Below are positions 55,293 through 64,000 of a stretch of DNA of 64,000 nt, in pieces. Source of the DNA: Lusitaniella coriacea LEGE 07157 (GTDB lineage: Bacteria > Cyanobacteriota > Cyanobacteriia > Cyanobacteriales > Spirulinaceae); contig NZ_JADEWZ010000001.1 in NCBI RefSeq assembly GCF_015207425.1, forward strand, positions 1-64,000, written 5' to 3'. Numbering within the stretch: position 1 is the stretch's first letter; every line of letters begins with the position of its first letter. The notes beneath the pieces were generated by a model. It worked only from the letters and a program-made list of their open reading frames with translations, was not told where the DNA came from and did not search any database. Position numbers and translations under genes: made by a program.

Positions 55293-57161
55293 GTGAGAAT
55301 TTTATTAGTCGAAGACGACGACAACACGGCCCAATTGCTTGTTCGAGTCCTCGCCGATCGTCACTACCTTGTCGATCGCGCGGAGGATGGCGAAATGGGT
55401 TGGGATTTCGCGGAAACTTTTGAGTACGATTTGATTTTACTCGATGTTGTCCTCCCCAAATTAAATGGGATTGATTTTTGCCAAAAACGGCGGAAAATTG
55501 GGGATCGCACGCCCATTTTACTCTTAACCGCTCAAGATAACAGTACGGAAAAAGTTGAGGGTTTGGATGCGGGAGCGGACGACTATCTGGTCAAACCTTT
55601 CAATTGTGAGGAGTTGTTAGCGCGGGTTCGGGCGTTACTGCGTCGGGGAAATGACGCGCTCCCCCCAGCAATTGAATGGGGTGCGTTGCGGCTCGATCCT
55701 AGTGGCTGTACGGTGACTTATAGAGGAAAACTCCTCAAGCTGACGGCGAAAGAGTACCAACTTCTAGAACTATTTTTACGCAATCCCCACCGAGTTTTTA
55801 GTCAAAGCGCCCTGCTCGACCGCCTTTGGTCTTTTGACGAACCGCCTTCTGAAACTGCTGTCCGAACCCAGATTAAGGGGTTGCGACAAAAACTGAAGCG
55901 GGTGGGAGCCTCGGCAAGTTTAATCGAGACGATTTACGGATTGGGGTATCGACTCAATGGCAAGGGCGAACCCTCGGAGAAATCCCAACCTCAAGCGCCT
56001 GCTGGCGACAAGAATTATTTACAAACGATTTGGCAGCAAAACAAGTCGAAATACCTCGATCGCGTGGCTGTCATCGATCGCGCGATTGCCAATCCCCAAG
56101 ACGTTAAGATACAAGATGCTTTGCGGGAAGCCCATACCCTAGTGGGAGCGCTGGGGATTTTTGGCTTGCACGGTGCATCCCAACAGGCACGAGCGGTCGA
56201 GCAGATGTTAAAGGGGAAAGACAATTGGACGACTCAGCAAGAAAATCTCCTGTTTCAACATCTTGCGCTGCTGCGAAAGGAAATTGAATGGGGAGAGCAA
56301 AACGTGCAACCCCACAGTCCGATGTCCCAAAGCGCGATCGCGAACAAACGTTTATTAATTGTCGATGATGATGCTGCTCTGGTAAGGGTTCTAACTGCTG
56401 CCGCGATCGCCCAAGGAATGGAGGTGGAAACGGCGAGCGATCTTGCCCAAGCCAGAGACATCCTACAACACCAGCACCTGGATATTGTTTTACTCGATCT
56501 GGGTTTCCCCGATTCCACAGAAAGCGGATTGGCATTGTTGACGGAGTTGGTTCGTTCTCATCCCAACCTTCCCACTCTCGTTTTCACCGCAAAGGAAAGT
56601 TTTGCTACCCGCGTGAAAGTCGCTCGGTTGGGGGGACGGGGTTTTTTGCACAAGACAATTTCTCCCTCAGAAGTGATGAACGCGATCGCGCGAGTCCTCC
56701 ACTGTACCGAACCCCCTCTGGCAAAGGTTTTAATTGTCGATCGAGATCCCCAACTCCTCGATCGTTTGCGAACGCTTCTCGAACCCTGGGGATTGCGGGT
56801 TATTCTGCTCGACGATCCTCAACAATTTTGGCAAGTCCTCAAAAGTACCCACCCCGACTTACTGATATTAGATGTAGAAATGCCTGAATTCGATAGTATT
56901 GACCTGTGCCAAGTGGTTCGTAACGATCCCCAATGGCAAGACTTGCCGATTTTGATTCTGTCGGCGCATCGAGATTCAAAAACAGTACAGCGCGTGTTTT
57001 TCGCCGGAGCAGATGACTATATTCCCAAACCCATTGTCGAACCCGAATTAATTGCCCGCGTCTTCAATCGCCTAGAACGCAGCCAACTGCGACGCACAAT
57101 GGTCGCAGAACGACTAACTGCTCGCCGCGAGCGCGCGCTATCCCAAGTCCGGAGAGACTGA
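55293..57161 (+). CDS. Multi-domain response regulator: REC, OmpR-type DNA-binding, Hpt, REC, REC
   Basis: The 622-residue product has a first receiver domain (about 1-120, LLDVVLPKLNG), a winged-helix OmpR/PhoB DNA-binding domain (about 128-225, TAKEYQLLELFLRNP), an Hpt-like helical domain with the histidine in EAHTLVGALGIFG (about 245-330), and two more receivers (LLDLGFPDSTESG, then LILDVEMPEFDSID). It probably relays phosphate in several steps and also binds DNA. The start codon is GTG. It lies 7 bp ahead of the hybrid sensor kinase. Confidence 0.9.
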   Translation: MRILLVEDDDNTAQLLVRVLADRHYLVDRAEDGEMGWDFAETFEYDLILLDVVLPKLNGIDFCQKRRKIGDRTPILLLTAQDNSTEKVEGLDAGADDYLVKPFNCEELLARVRALLRRGNDALPPAIEWGALRLDPSGCTVTYRGKLLKLTAKEYQLLELFLRNPHRVFSQSALLDRLWSFDEPPSETAVRTQIKGLRQKLKRVGASASLIETIYGLGYRLNGKGEPSEKSQPQAPAGDKNYLQTIWQQNKSKYLDRVAVIDRAIANPQDVKIQDALREAHTLVGALGIFGLHGASQQARAVEQMLKGKDNWTTQQENLLFQHLALLRKEIEWGEQNVQPHSPMSQSAIANKRLLIVDDDAALVRVLTAAAIAQGMEVETASDLAQARDILQHQHLDIVLLDLGFPDSTESGLALLTELVRSHPNLPTLVFTAKESFATRVKVARLGGRGFLHKTISPSEVMNAIARVLHCTEPPLAKVLIVDRDPQLLDRLRTLLEPWGLRVILLDDPQQFWQVLKSTHPDLLILDVEMPEFDSIDLCQVVRNDPQWQDLPILILSAHRDSKTVQRVFFAGADDYIPKPIVEPELIARVFNRLERSQLRRTMVAERLTARRERALSQVRRD

Positions 57162-57168
57162 TGTTGTT

Positions 57169-60100
57169 ATGATTCCTCACACCTCTTCTAAAATCCCCCC
57201 AACTCTTTCATCTATCCTCCTGCGCCTTCATCAATCCCTTAACCCAGAAGAGATTCTTCAAACGGCTGCAACGGACATTTGCCAAGGTCTAGAGTGCGAT
57301 CGCGTGGCAATTTGTTGTGGCGATCCCCATCGCAATCGCCGAGTTGCCCTCGAATCCGTTCGTTATGCTGATGGCTCGATCGTTGCTTGTCCTTTAAGGG
57401 TTTGGGACATTGGCAACGCCACAGAAATTCAAGTCATTCGCGATATTCATTGCCGTGAATTGTTCGCCGACGATCGCCCTTATCGCAATCGTATCTCCGA
57501 TGGGATTGCAGACTTAAGCATCCCTATTTTTGGGAAAAATGGCGAAAATAACGAGAAATCGAACTGTATTATCGGAGAATTAAGAATCGAGCAGGATCGC
57601 GCACCCCGCCAATGGCAGCAACGGGAAATTACCTTCCTTGAAGAAATCTCCGCCCATCTCGCGATCGCGATTCAAAAAGCGTTTCAAATCGAACAACTGC
57701 AAACCCCCCGCGATTCCGTCGCTCCAGCAAAAGACCTTACCCAGCGCCAACAAGCAGAAGAAGAGCGCGATCGCTTTTTCACCCTTTCCCTCGATATGCT
57801 TTGTATTGCCGGGTTTGACAGCTATTTCAAACGTCTCAATCCCGCCTGGGAAAAAACTTTGGGATGGACCGAAAAAGAATTACGCGATCGCCCCTACCTC
57901 GATTTCGTGCATCCCGACGATCGCGCAAAAACCATCGAAGAGGCAGAGAAACTCGCGGCGGGAAGCAACACGCTGTCTTTTGAAAATCGCTATCGCTGTC
58001 GAGACGGTTCTTATCGCTGGTTGCGCTGGAATGCGACTCCGTTACTCGAAGAAGAATCGATCTACTGTGCGGCACACGACATCACCCAACGCAAACAAGC
58101 AGAAGAAGCCCTGCGGCAAAGCGAAGAGCGCTGGCAATTGGCATTGTGGGGAGCGAATGACGGAATTTGGGACTGGAATGTACAAACTAACGAAGTCTTT
58201 TTTTCCGCGCGCTGGAAAGCCATGCTGGGCTTTGAGGAAGACGAAATTAGCGATTGTCTTGAAGAATGGGACAAGCGGCTGCATCCTAACGACCGCGATC
58301 GCATTTATCGAACCATTCAAGAACATTTGGAGGGCAAAACCCCTTTTTACCGCACAGAGCATCGCATTCGGTGTAAAGACAGCAGCTACAAATGGATTCT
58401 CGATCGCGGCAAAGCTATCTGGGATAAAAACGGTCAAGCAATGCGCATGGTGGGTTCCCATACCGATATTAGCGATCGCAAGCGCAAAGAAGAGATTTTG
58501 CGCAATATTGCCCTTGGGGTTTCTGCCGCAACCGGAACCGCTTTTTTCCAATCTTTGGTGGAATATCTCACCAAAGCCCTCGGTGTTGAATACGCCTTTG
58601 TGGGGGAATCTATCGCACCGGGACGCATTAAAACCCTTGCCGGATACAGCGACGGTCGAGTGATTGAAAATTTTGAGTACGATTTAGCGGGTACGCCCTG
58701 CGAGCGGGTTGTGGGCAAGGAACTGACGATCTATACCCATCAAATTCAGCACGAATTTCCCCTCGACTCGATTTTGAAAAATATGGCAGCAGAAAGCTAC
58801 GCTGGCTCGCCCTTATTCGATTCTGCGGGTTCTCCAACGGGGTTAATTGCCGTTATTAGCCGCCAACCCTTTACGGAAACGAAATTTCTTGAAGAAATTC
58901 TGACCATTTTCACCGCTCGCGCCACCGCCGAGTTGGAACGCCAACGGGCAGAAGCCGAACTGCGCTGGAAGGAAGCCCTGTTGCGTTCGATGGCGGAAGC
59001 CTCTCCCCTTGCCTTTTACGTGGTGGACAATCGCACAGATGTCATTCTTTACTCCAACCCGCGCTTTTGCCAGTTGTGGGGCATTCAACACCTCGAAGCG
59101 GCGATGGAACGAGGGGAGTTGAAAAATGGCGATATTATTTCGGAGTGTTTGCAAAATATTGAGGACGTTCCTAGCTTTATCGAGTCCTGTAAACCCCTAC
59201 AGCGCATTGAGAACCGTTCTGTCATTGAAGACGAGATATCTTTTAAAGACGGGCGAATTCTGCGGCGCTTTTCCACGCAAATCCGCAACGAGCGCGAGCA
59301 GTATTTTGGTCGCCTCTATATCTTTGAAGATATTAGCGAACGCAAGCGGTTTGAAATTGCCCTGCGGGAGAGCGAGGCGCGTTATCGCTTGCTCGCAGAC
59401 CACTCCACCGATCTGATTTCGACTCATACCCCCAAAGGTATTTATCTTTATGCGTCCCCGGCTTGCTTTCTGCTGTTAGGTTACAAGCCTGAAGAATTGA
59501 TCGGGAAATCGATGTACGACTTTTTCCACCCCGACGATGCTGCTGCACTACAAAGAACGGCGCACGCGATCGCGCAATTTCCCGATCGCTATACCCATAC
59601 TTACCGCGCGCGCGACAAGTATGGAAAGTATGTGTGGCTCGAATCCACTAACCAAGCCATCCGCAACCCAGAGACTCACGCCGTACAAACTATTGTCGTT
59701 GTCTCTCGCGATATCACCCAACGCAAGCAAATTGAATTAGAAATCGCTCAACTCAATCAAGAATTAGAAAGCAAAGTTGTTGAACGAACCGTACAACTGA
59801 CCCAAGAACTTGAAGAACGACAGCGCGCGGAAATTGCTTTGCGAGAAAGCGAACAGCGCTATGCCACCTTAACTGAAGTTTCTCCGGTGGGCTTGTTTCA
59901 CACGAATGTTTTCGGCAATTGTCTCTACGTTAACGAACGCTGGTGCAAGATTGCAGGGATGACCTTAGAACAAGCAACAGGACAGGGATGGGGCAATGCA
60001 ATCCATCCCCAAGATAGAGAGCGAGTTTATCGGGAATGGCATCGCGCTGTCCAAAATAATCGTCCCTTTCAGTTGGAATATCGCTTTCAACGTCCCGATG

Positions 60101-61305
60101 GCGTGGTGACTTGGGTTTTTGGTCAGGCAGTGACTGAAACAAATGCTGACGGGAAAATTGTGGGTTTTGTGGGGACGATAACAGATATCAGCGCTCGCAA
60201 ACAAGCTGAAGCCATTGTCCTGGAGTCCGAACGGCGCTGGCGAACGCTACTGGAGAACGTGCGGATGCTGGTTGTGGCGCTCAAACGCGACGGTACCATT
60301 GAGTATGCCAATCCGTTTTTACTGGAATTAACCGGATATACTGCCTCAGAGGTTGTGGGTCAAAATTGGTTTGAAATATTTATTCCTCGCACGCAACAGC
60401 CGAAAATGCGGCAAATTTTTGCGAATATCATGAATCGAGAAAGCTATCCCTATCACCAAAATACAATTCTCACCCGGTCTGGGGAAGAAAAAGCGATCGC
60501 GTGGAACAATACATTACTCCAAGATATTCAAGGGGAACCAATGGGGATGACCAGCATTGGAGAAGATATTACCGAACGACACGCGATCGAACGGATGAAA
60601 GATGAGTTTATCTCCGTCGTCAGTCACGAACTACGAACTCCCCTCACCTCCATTCACGGCGCGTTGAATCTGCTCTCCACCGGGTTAGTTAAACCCGAAT
60701 CGGAACGGGGTCAACACGTCATTGCTATCGCCTCGGAAAGCTCGGAGCGCTTGGTACGATTGGTCAACGATATTTTGGAATTAGAGCGATTAGAATCGGG
60801 GAAAATCCAACTCTCCCCAGAATGGTTCAATGCCGCAGAAGTCGTTTGTCAGGCAACCGAACAAATTCAAGTTATGGCAAACCGTGCAGAGATCGAGCTA
60901 GCCGTGACAGTACCGGAGATTGAATTGTATCTCGACCGCGATCGCCTCCTGCAAGTTCTCACCAACCTACTTAGCAACGCCATCAAATTCTCTCCCAACG
61001 GTTCGACAGTTGAGTTAACCGCAGCTCCTACAGACCCCTCTCCCGTTCCCCAAATCCACTTCTGTGTACAGGACTGCGGACGCGGGATTCCCCCAGAAAA
61101 ATTGGACAGCATTTTTGAGCGCTTTCACCAAGTCGATGCCTCCGACTCTCGCCAAAAAGGAGGAACCGGTTTGGGACTCGCTATCTGTCGCAGTATTGTC
61201 GAACAACACGGCGGAACAATCGGAGTAGAAAGCACCCTCAGCAAAGGCAGTCACTTCTACTTCACCCTGCCGCAACATCTAGAGGAAAATAGCGATGACC
61301 CGTAA
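57169..61305 (+). CDS. Large GAF/PAS multi-sensor histidine kinase
   Basis: The 1378-residue soluble kinase appears to contain an N-terminal GAF domain, two PAS domains (about 205-450), a second GAF-like domain (about 450-600), four more PAS domains with interspersed PAC motifs (to about 1140), then HisKA with SVVSHELRTPLTSIHG and HATPase (NLLSNAIKFS, GRGIPPEKLD, GTGLGLAICRS). No membrane helix is seen. Cofactors (haem, flavin, bilin) are not evident from cysteines. It sits in one operon with the regulator upstream and a receiver protein whose gene overlaps its end by 11 bp. Confidence 0.93.
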   Translation: MIPHTSSKIPPTLSSILLRLHQSLNPEEILQTAATDICQGLECDRVAICCGDPHRNRRVALESVRYADGSIVACPLRVWDIGNATEIQVIRDIHCRELFADDRPYRNRISDGIADLSIPIFGKNGENNEKSNCIIGELRIEQDRAPRQWQQREITFLEEISAHLAIAIQKAFQIEQLQTPRDSVAPAKDLTQRQQAEEERDRFFTLSLDMLCIAGFDSYFKRLNPAWEKTLGWTEKELRDRPYLDFVHPDDRAKTIEEAEKLAAGSNTLSFENRYRCRDGSYRWLRWNATPLLEEESIYCAAHDITQRKQAEEALRQSEERWQLALWGANDGIWDWNVQTNEVFFSARWKAMLGFEEDEISDCLEEWDKRLHPNDRDRIYRTIQEHLEGKTPFYRTEHRIRCKDSSYKWILDRGKAIWDKNGQAMRMVGSHTDISDRKRKEEILRNIALGVSAATGTAFFQSLVEYLTKALGVEYAFVGESIAPGRIKTLAGYSDGRVIENFEYDLAGTPCERVVGKELTIYTHQIQHEFPLDSILKNMAAESYAGSPLFDSAGSPTGLIAVISRQPFTETKFLEEILTIFTARATAELERQRAEAELRWKEALLRSMAEASPLAFYVVDNRTDVILYSNPRFCQLWGIQHLEAAMERGELKNGDIISECLQNIEDVPSFIESCKPLQRIENRSVIEDEISFKDGRILRRFSTQIRNEREQYFGRLYIFEDISERKRFEIALRESEARYRLLADHSTDLISTHTPKGIYLYASPACFLLLGYKPEELIGKSMYDFFHPDDAAALQRTAHAIAQFPDRYTHTYRARDKYGKYVWLESTNQAIRNPETHAVQTIVVVSRDITQRKQIELEIAQLNQELESKVVERTVQLTQELEERQRAEIALRESEQRYATLTEVSPVGLFHTNVFGNCLYVNERWCKIAGMTLEQATGQGWGNAIHPQDRERVYREWHRAVQNNRPFQLEYRFQRPDGVVTWVFGQAVTETNADGKIVGFVGTITDISARKQAEAIVLESERRWRTLLENVRMLVVALKRDGTIEYANPFLLELTGYTASEVVGQNWFEIFIPRTQQPKMRQIFANIMNRESYPYHQNTILTRSGEEKAIAWNNTLLQDIQGEPMGMTSIGEDITERHAIERMKDEFISVVSHELRTPLTSIHGALNLLSTGLVKPESERGQHVIAIASESSERLVRLVNDILELERLESGKIQLSPEWFNAAEVVCQATEQIQVMANRAEIELAVTVPEIELYLDRDRLLQVLTNLLSNAIKFSPNGSTVELTAAPTDPSPVPQIHFCVQDCGRGIPPEKLDSIFERFHQVDASDSRQKGGTGLGLAICRSIVEQHGGTIGVESTLSKGSHFYFTLPQHLEENSDDP

Positions 61306-61675
61306 ACGAGTGTTAGTCATTGATGACGATAATGGCGTTCGAGACATTATTCAATTTTCCCTCGAAGCGGCTGCGGGATGGCAAGTCCTCACCGCAGCAT
61401 CCGGTCGCGAAGGACTCAAAATAGCGAAAACCGAACAACCCGATGCCATTTTACTCGACGTAATGATGCCGGAACTCGACGGCCCTGCAACCTTTCAACA
61501 ACTCAAAACCAACCCCATCACCCAAAATATTCCCACAATTTTTTTAACCGCAAAGGCTCGAACGAGCGAACAGCAGCAGTTAATCGATTTGGGAGTCACC
61601 GGAACGATCTCCAAGCCCTTCGAAGCACAAGACCTCATTCGGCAAATTAAAGTCATTCTCCAGTGGGCAGATTGA
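61295..61675 (+). CDS. Single-domain response regulator (CheY-like)
   Basis: The 126-residue receiver has the acidic pair (VLVIDDDNGV), the phospho-acceptor in ILLDVMMPELDG and the late conserved lysine (GTISKPFEAQDLI). It lacks an output domain. The start overlaps the sensor kinase by 11 bp, implying translational coupling. It may shuttle phosphate to the multi-domain regulator two genes upstream. Confidence 0.93.
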   Translation: MTRKRVLVIDDDNGVRDIIQFSLEAAAGWQVLTAASGREGLKIAKTEQPDAILLDVMMPELDGPATFQQLKTNPITQNIPTIFLTAKARTSEQQQLIDLGVTGTISKPFEAQDLIRQIKVILQWAD

Positions 61676-61733
61676 GAGTACCCCAACATATTTAATTTAA
61701 GCGTAATTTCTTGCAGAACAAACCACTAGATAA

Positions 61734-61785
61734 TATAGCAATAGCCAGGAGTATGAGGACATTGGTAAAGGTGAGCGGGGGGAGC
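61734..61785 (+). repeat. 52-bp dispersed repeat, copy 2
   Basis: It differs from the copy at 46845-46896 by about three bases (GGAGTATGAGG for GGAATATTAGG, TAAAGG for TGAAGG). It is followed by further G-rich sequence. Intergenic, between the receiver gene and trpD. Confidence 0.7.
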
Positions 61786-61874
61786 AGGGGGAGTAGGGGG
61801 AGTTGGGAAACTGTGACTTTGGATATCCTAACTGTTATGGCGACTGCTATATTTGATGCAAAATCTCAAATCTA

Positions 61875-62927
61875 ATGGTGCAAAACATTTCCCAAACCCC
61901 AGACTGGTCGAGCTTACTGCAACAACTCCTAGACCGCCAATCCCTCTCCCCAGCACAAGCATCCTCATTAATGCAAGGGTGGCTCAGTGAAGCTATTCCT
62001 CCCGTATTATCTGGAGCAATTCTTGTCGCCCTTCAAGCAAAAGGCGTATCTGCTGAAGAATTAGTAGGAATGGTTAAAGTCTTGCAAGCTCAATCCTTAC
62101 AACAAGAAAGCTTGACCCATTCCCAACCCGCCATCGATACCTGCGGCACCGGAGGAGACGGCGCTTCAACTTTTAATATCTCCACCACAGTTGCCTTTGT
62201 TTGTGCGGCAGCAGGCATCGCTGTTGCCAAACACGGTAATCGCTCCGCATCCAGTAAAGTAGGGTCGGCGGATGTCCTAGAAGCCCTGGGCGTTACGCTT
62301 CAAGCAAATCCAGAAAAAGTGAAAGCCGCCCTAGACGAAGTGGGGATTACCTTTCTATTCGCACCGGGTTGGCATCCCGCAATGAAAGCAGTAGTTCCTC
62401 TACGCAAAACCTTGAAAATACGAACCGTATTTAATTTATTGGGCCCTCTCGTGAATCCCCTACGTCCCACAGGACAAGTCATGGGTGTATTCAATGCCCA
62501 AGTCGTGCCAACCGTCGCTGAAGCGCTGAAGCAATTAGAAATGCCCAAGGCAATTGTTTTACACGGACGGGAAAAGTTGGATGAAGCGGGACTCGCAGAT
62601 TTAACAGATATGGCTTTAGTATCAGAGGGAAATGTACGCCAGACAGTGTTGAGTCCGGAAGCATTGGGGTTAACCCAGGCTCCCACTAGCGCATTGAGAG
62701 GGGGAGAAGTGGAAGAAAATTCCACAATTTTGCGTAATGTGTTGCAAGGCAAAGGAACCCAAGCCCAGGAAGATGTCGTCGCGTTGAACGCATCTTTAGC
62801 CCTTCAGGTGGGCGAAGCCGTTCCCTTTGAAGCTCATGCCCAGGGAATTGAGTTGGCGCGGGATATTATCAAAAGCGGTGCGGCTTGGTCAAAATTAGAG
62901 GAGTTAGTTAAGTTTTTAAAGCGTTAA
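61875..62927 (+). CDS. trpD: Anthranilate phosphoribosyltransferase
   Basis: TrpD transfers phosphoribose from PRPP to anthranilate in tryptophan synthesis. The 350-residue product has the PRPP loop [15 protein letters not shown], the [20 protein letters not shown] patch, and [19 protein letters not shown]. Length and motifs are complete. It stands alone, as is common for trp genes in cyanobacteria. Confidence 0.96.
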   Translation: MVQNISQTPDWSSLLQQLLDRQSLSPAQASSLMQGWLSEAIPPVLSGAILVALQAKGVSAEELVGMVKVLQAQSLQQESLTHSQPAIDTCGTGGDGASTFNISTTVAFVCAAAGIAVAKHGNRSASSKVGSADVLEALGVTLQANPEKVKAALDEVGITFLFAPGWHPAMKAVVPLRKTLKIRTVFNLLGPLVNPLRPTGQVMGVFNAQVVPTVAEALKQLEMPKAIVLHGREKLDEAGLADLTDMALVSEGNVRQTVLSPEALGLTQAPTSALRGGEVEENSTILRNVLQGKGTQAQEDVVALNASLALQVGEAVPFEAHAQGIELARDIIKSGAAWSKLEELVKFLKR

Positions 62928-63012
62928 CCCATCGCGCACTCAAATGATGAAATATAACGGATAGGAGAAACAGGCTTTATGTGAAAAGTCATTGAAAGGA
63001 GTTTCATCCATC

Positions 63013-63930
63013 ATGAAAACACGCCACATCAACCAATTCGTCGGAAGTGTTGCAGTTGGAGTTTGTCTGCTCGTTGCGACAGAACAACGCGCTCAAGCAG
63101 GCGAACTCTATCGAGGTTGGAATTACAGCATTGATTCCTTCATCGACGGGGCTGGCGGCAGCAACTACGAAATTAAAGGTTTCGCCGTCACAGAAACCGC
63201 AGACAGCGTTTATGTGGCATTAACGGGTGGAACTCCTCTCACCGGAACTGACTCTAGCGATGCGGTTGATGGCAATATTGGTTGGGGCGATATGTTCTTC
63301 AACTTCTCCGGTAAGGATTTCGCCACTGCCGAAGCAGAAGGCAATCTGTTTGGGGTTCGCTTTGCAGAAACTAACGACTCTGGTTTAGAGCAAGTGGGTT
63401 TATTCGGGAATGTAACCACTAAAAGTGTCGCGTTTGAAAACAACGGTTACCCTAGCCTCAAAAATTACTACGATGGCGGCTACAACAAAGCCAACACAAT
63501 GGGAACCGACATCGCCACAGCAGATGAAGCCTACTCCTATCTCTACGGAGATGACGTTGCCGCTAACCCCACGAGTGATAATACTCAAACTCGCAACGCC
63601 ATTAATTCGGGCAACTTTTTAGGCGAAATCAACTTGCTTGATAGCACTCAGTTGGCATCGCGGGGACTCGATTTCGGCAACTTCAGCGCTAAGAGTTCTC
63701 AAACCTTTGGATTCGAGTTAGACAAGTCTTTGCTCGCTGAGATGCTTCCCAGTGGCATTAATTCTTTCATGGCACACGTCTTCCTTGAATGCCTGAATGA
63801 TGGCGTAGCTTTGGCTGGCAATATCGATATTCCCAGCGAACAGCAAGATGTTCCCGAACCGGCTGGTTTATTGAGTTTGGGATTTGTGGGTTTGACGTTC
63901 CTCAAGTTTCGCAAGGGTCGTCAAGGGTGA
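63013..63930 (+). CDS. Exosortase-dependent surface protein (XDD3-type, PEP-CTERM-like)
   Basis: About 305 residues from ATG 63013 with AGGAG 12 bases upstream; an earlier TTG at 62992 is weaker. A signal peptide of about 25 residues ends in QAGELYRG. The body is rich in Asn, Gly and Ser with an ECLND motif, the family's mark. The C-terminus is a sorting signal: VPEP, a hydrophobic helix (AGLLSLGFVGLTFL) and a basic tail (KFRKGRQG). It is exported and processed by an exosortase (not in the window) and displayed on the surface or in the extracellular matrix. Confidence 0.88.
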   Translation: MKTRHINQFVGSVAVGVCLLVATEQRAQAGELYRGWNYSIDSFIDGAGGSNYEIKGFAVTETADSVYVALTGGTPLTGTDSSDAVDGNIGWGDMFFNFSGKDFATAEAEGNLFGVRFAETNDSGLEQVGLFGNVTTKSVAFENNGYPSLKNYYDGGYNKANTMGTDIATADEAYSYLYGDDVAANPTSDNTQTRNAINSGNFLGEINLLDSTQLASRGLDFGNFSAKSSQTFGFELDKSLLAEMLPSGINSFMAHVFLECLNDGVALAGNIDIPSEQQDVPEPAGLLSLGFVGLTFLKFRKGRQG

Positions 63931-64000
63931 TATAGCAGTCAGCCATCAGCCAAAACCTTGCTATTTATAGCTTATAGCTTGGTGTGATGTCTTAAGCTCA

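Noticed and set aside
57638-58663. Long plus-strand frame of 341 codons within the multi-sensor kinase gene
   Set aside because: It is a shifted frame of the clearly real kinase gene, with a lysine-rich, low-information product.
1-64000. tRNA, rRNA or prophage genes
   Set aside because: I saw no cloverleaf with a TTCGA-type arm, no rRNA signature and no phage structural genes.

Overview
The window is chromosomal DNA from a cyanobacterium. It carries photosystem I genes psaF and psaJ, a CpcT/CpeT-family protein, DevBCA-type exporter genes, cyanobacterial signalling architectures, and very many GCGATCGC (HIP1) octamers. No rRNA or tRNA gene was seen. The genus cannot be fixed from sequence alone; the style fits a filamentous, Oscillatoria- or Spirulina-like lineage, but that is inference.

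Layout. 0-5.9 kb: a broken transposase, tsaD, psaF-psaJ with a strong hairpin, an orphan sensor kinase, a CpcT/CpeT-family protein and ftsQ. 6.3-13.1 kb: a P-loop ATPase next to a giant STAND NTPase with 14 WD40 repeats, then a LapA-domain protein. 13.4-21.0 kb: an accessory block with a Rieske oxygenase, an MFS transporter, a B12-binding radical SAM enzyme, an unrecognised 629-aa protein and a GH3-type acyl-adenylating enzyme. Two inverted MITE-like repeats bracket this block. 21.5-31.0 kb: the most interesting region. An Mpo1-like protein and an amidohydrolase precede a compact operon that interleaves DevC, DevA (fused to a cyclic-nucleotide-binding domain) and DevB with an alpha-oxoamine synthase (serine-palmitoyltransferase type), a GNAT-like acyltransferase and an SDR reductase. 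A histidine-motif membrane hydroxylase converges on the operon. The three enzymes match the bacterial ceramide pathway (Spt, bCerS, CerR). The region therefore looks like a synthesis-plus-export locus for a sphingolipid-like lipid.

31-35.3 kb: PP2C phosphatase, UbiB/ABC1 kinase, a small conserved cyanobacterial protein and a glycosyltransferase. 35.4-36.3 kb: an orphan CRISPR array (five 36-bp repeats) read on the minus strand, with its own likely promoter and terminator, and an unexplained repeated motif upstream. 36.5-45.5 kb: polysaccharide export, comprising a methyltransferase, Wzt and Wzm on the minus strand, Wzc- and Wza-type proteins on the plus strand, and a DUF697 GTPase. 45.5-51.9 kb: LysR and cupin divergon, small toxin-antitoxin-like genes, AEC transporter with cobH, a 2H-phosphoesterase-like protein and holA. 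52-54.9 kb: two tandem DUF4168 paralogues separated by a duplicated repeat unit, then ureE and a HAD phosphatase. 55-61.7 kb: a three-gene multi-step phosphorelay. 62-64 kb: trpD and an exosortase-dependent surface protein.

Several dispersed repeat families sit in the intergenic spaces. Functional names rest on motif recognition by eye; no database search was possible.
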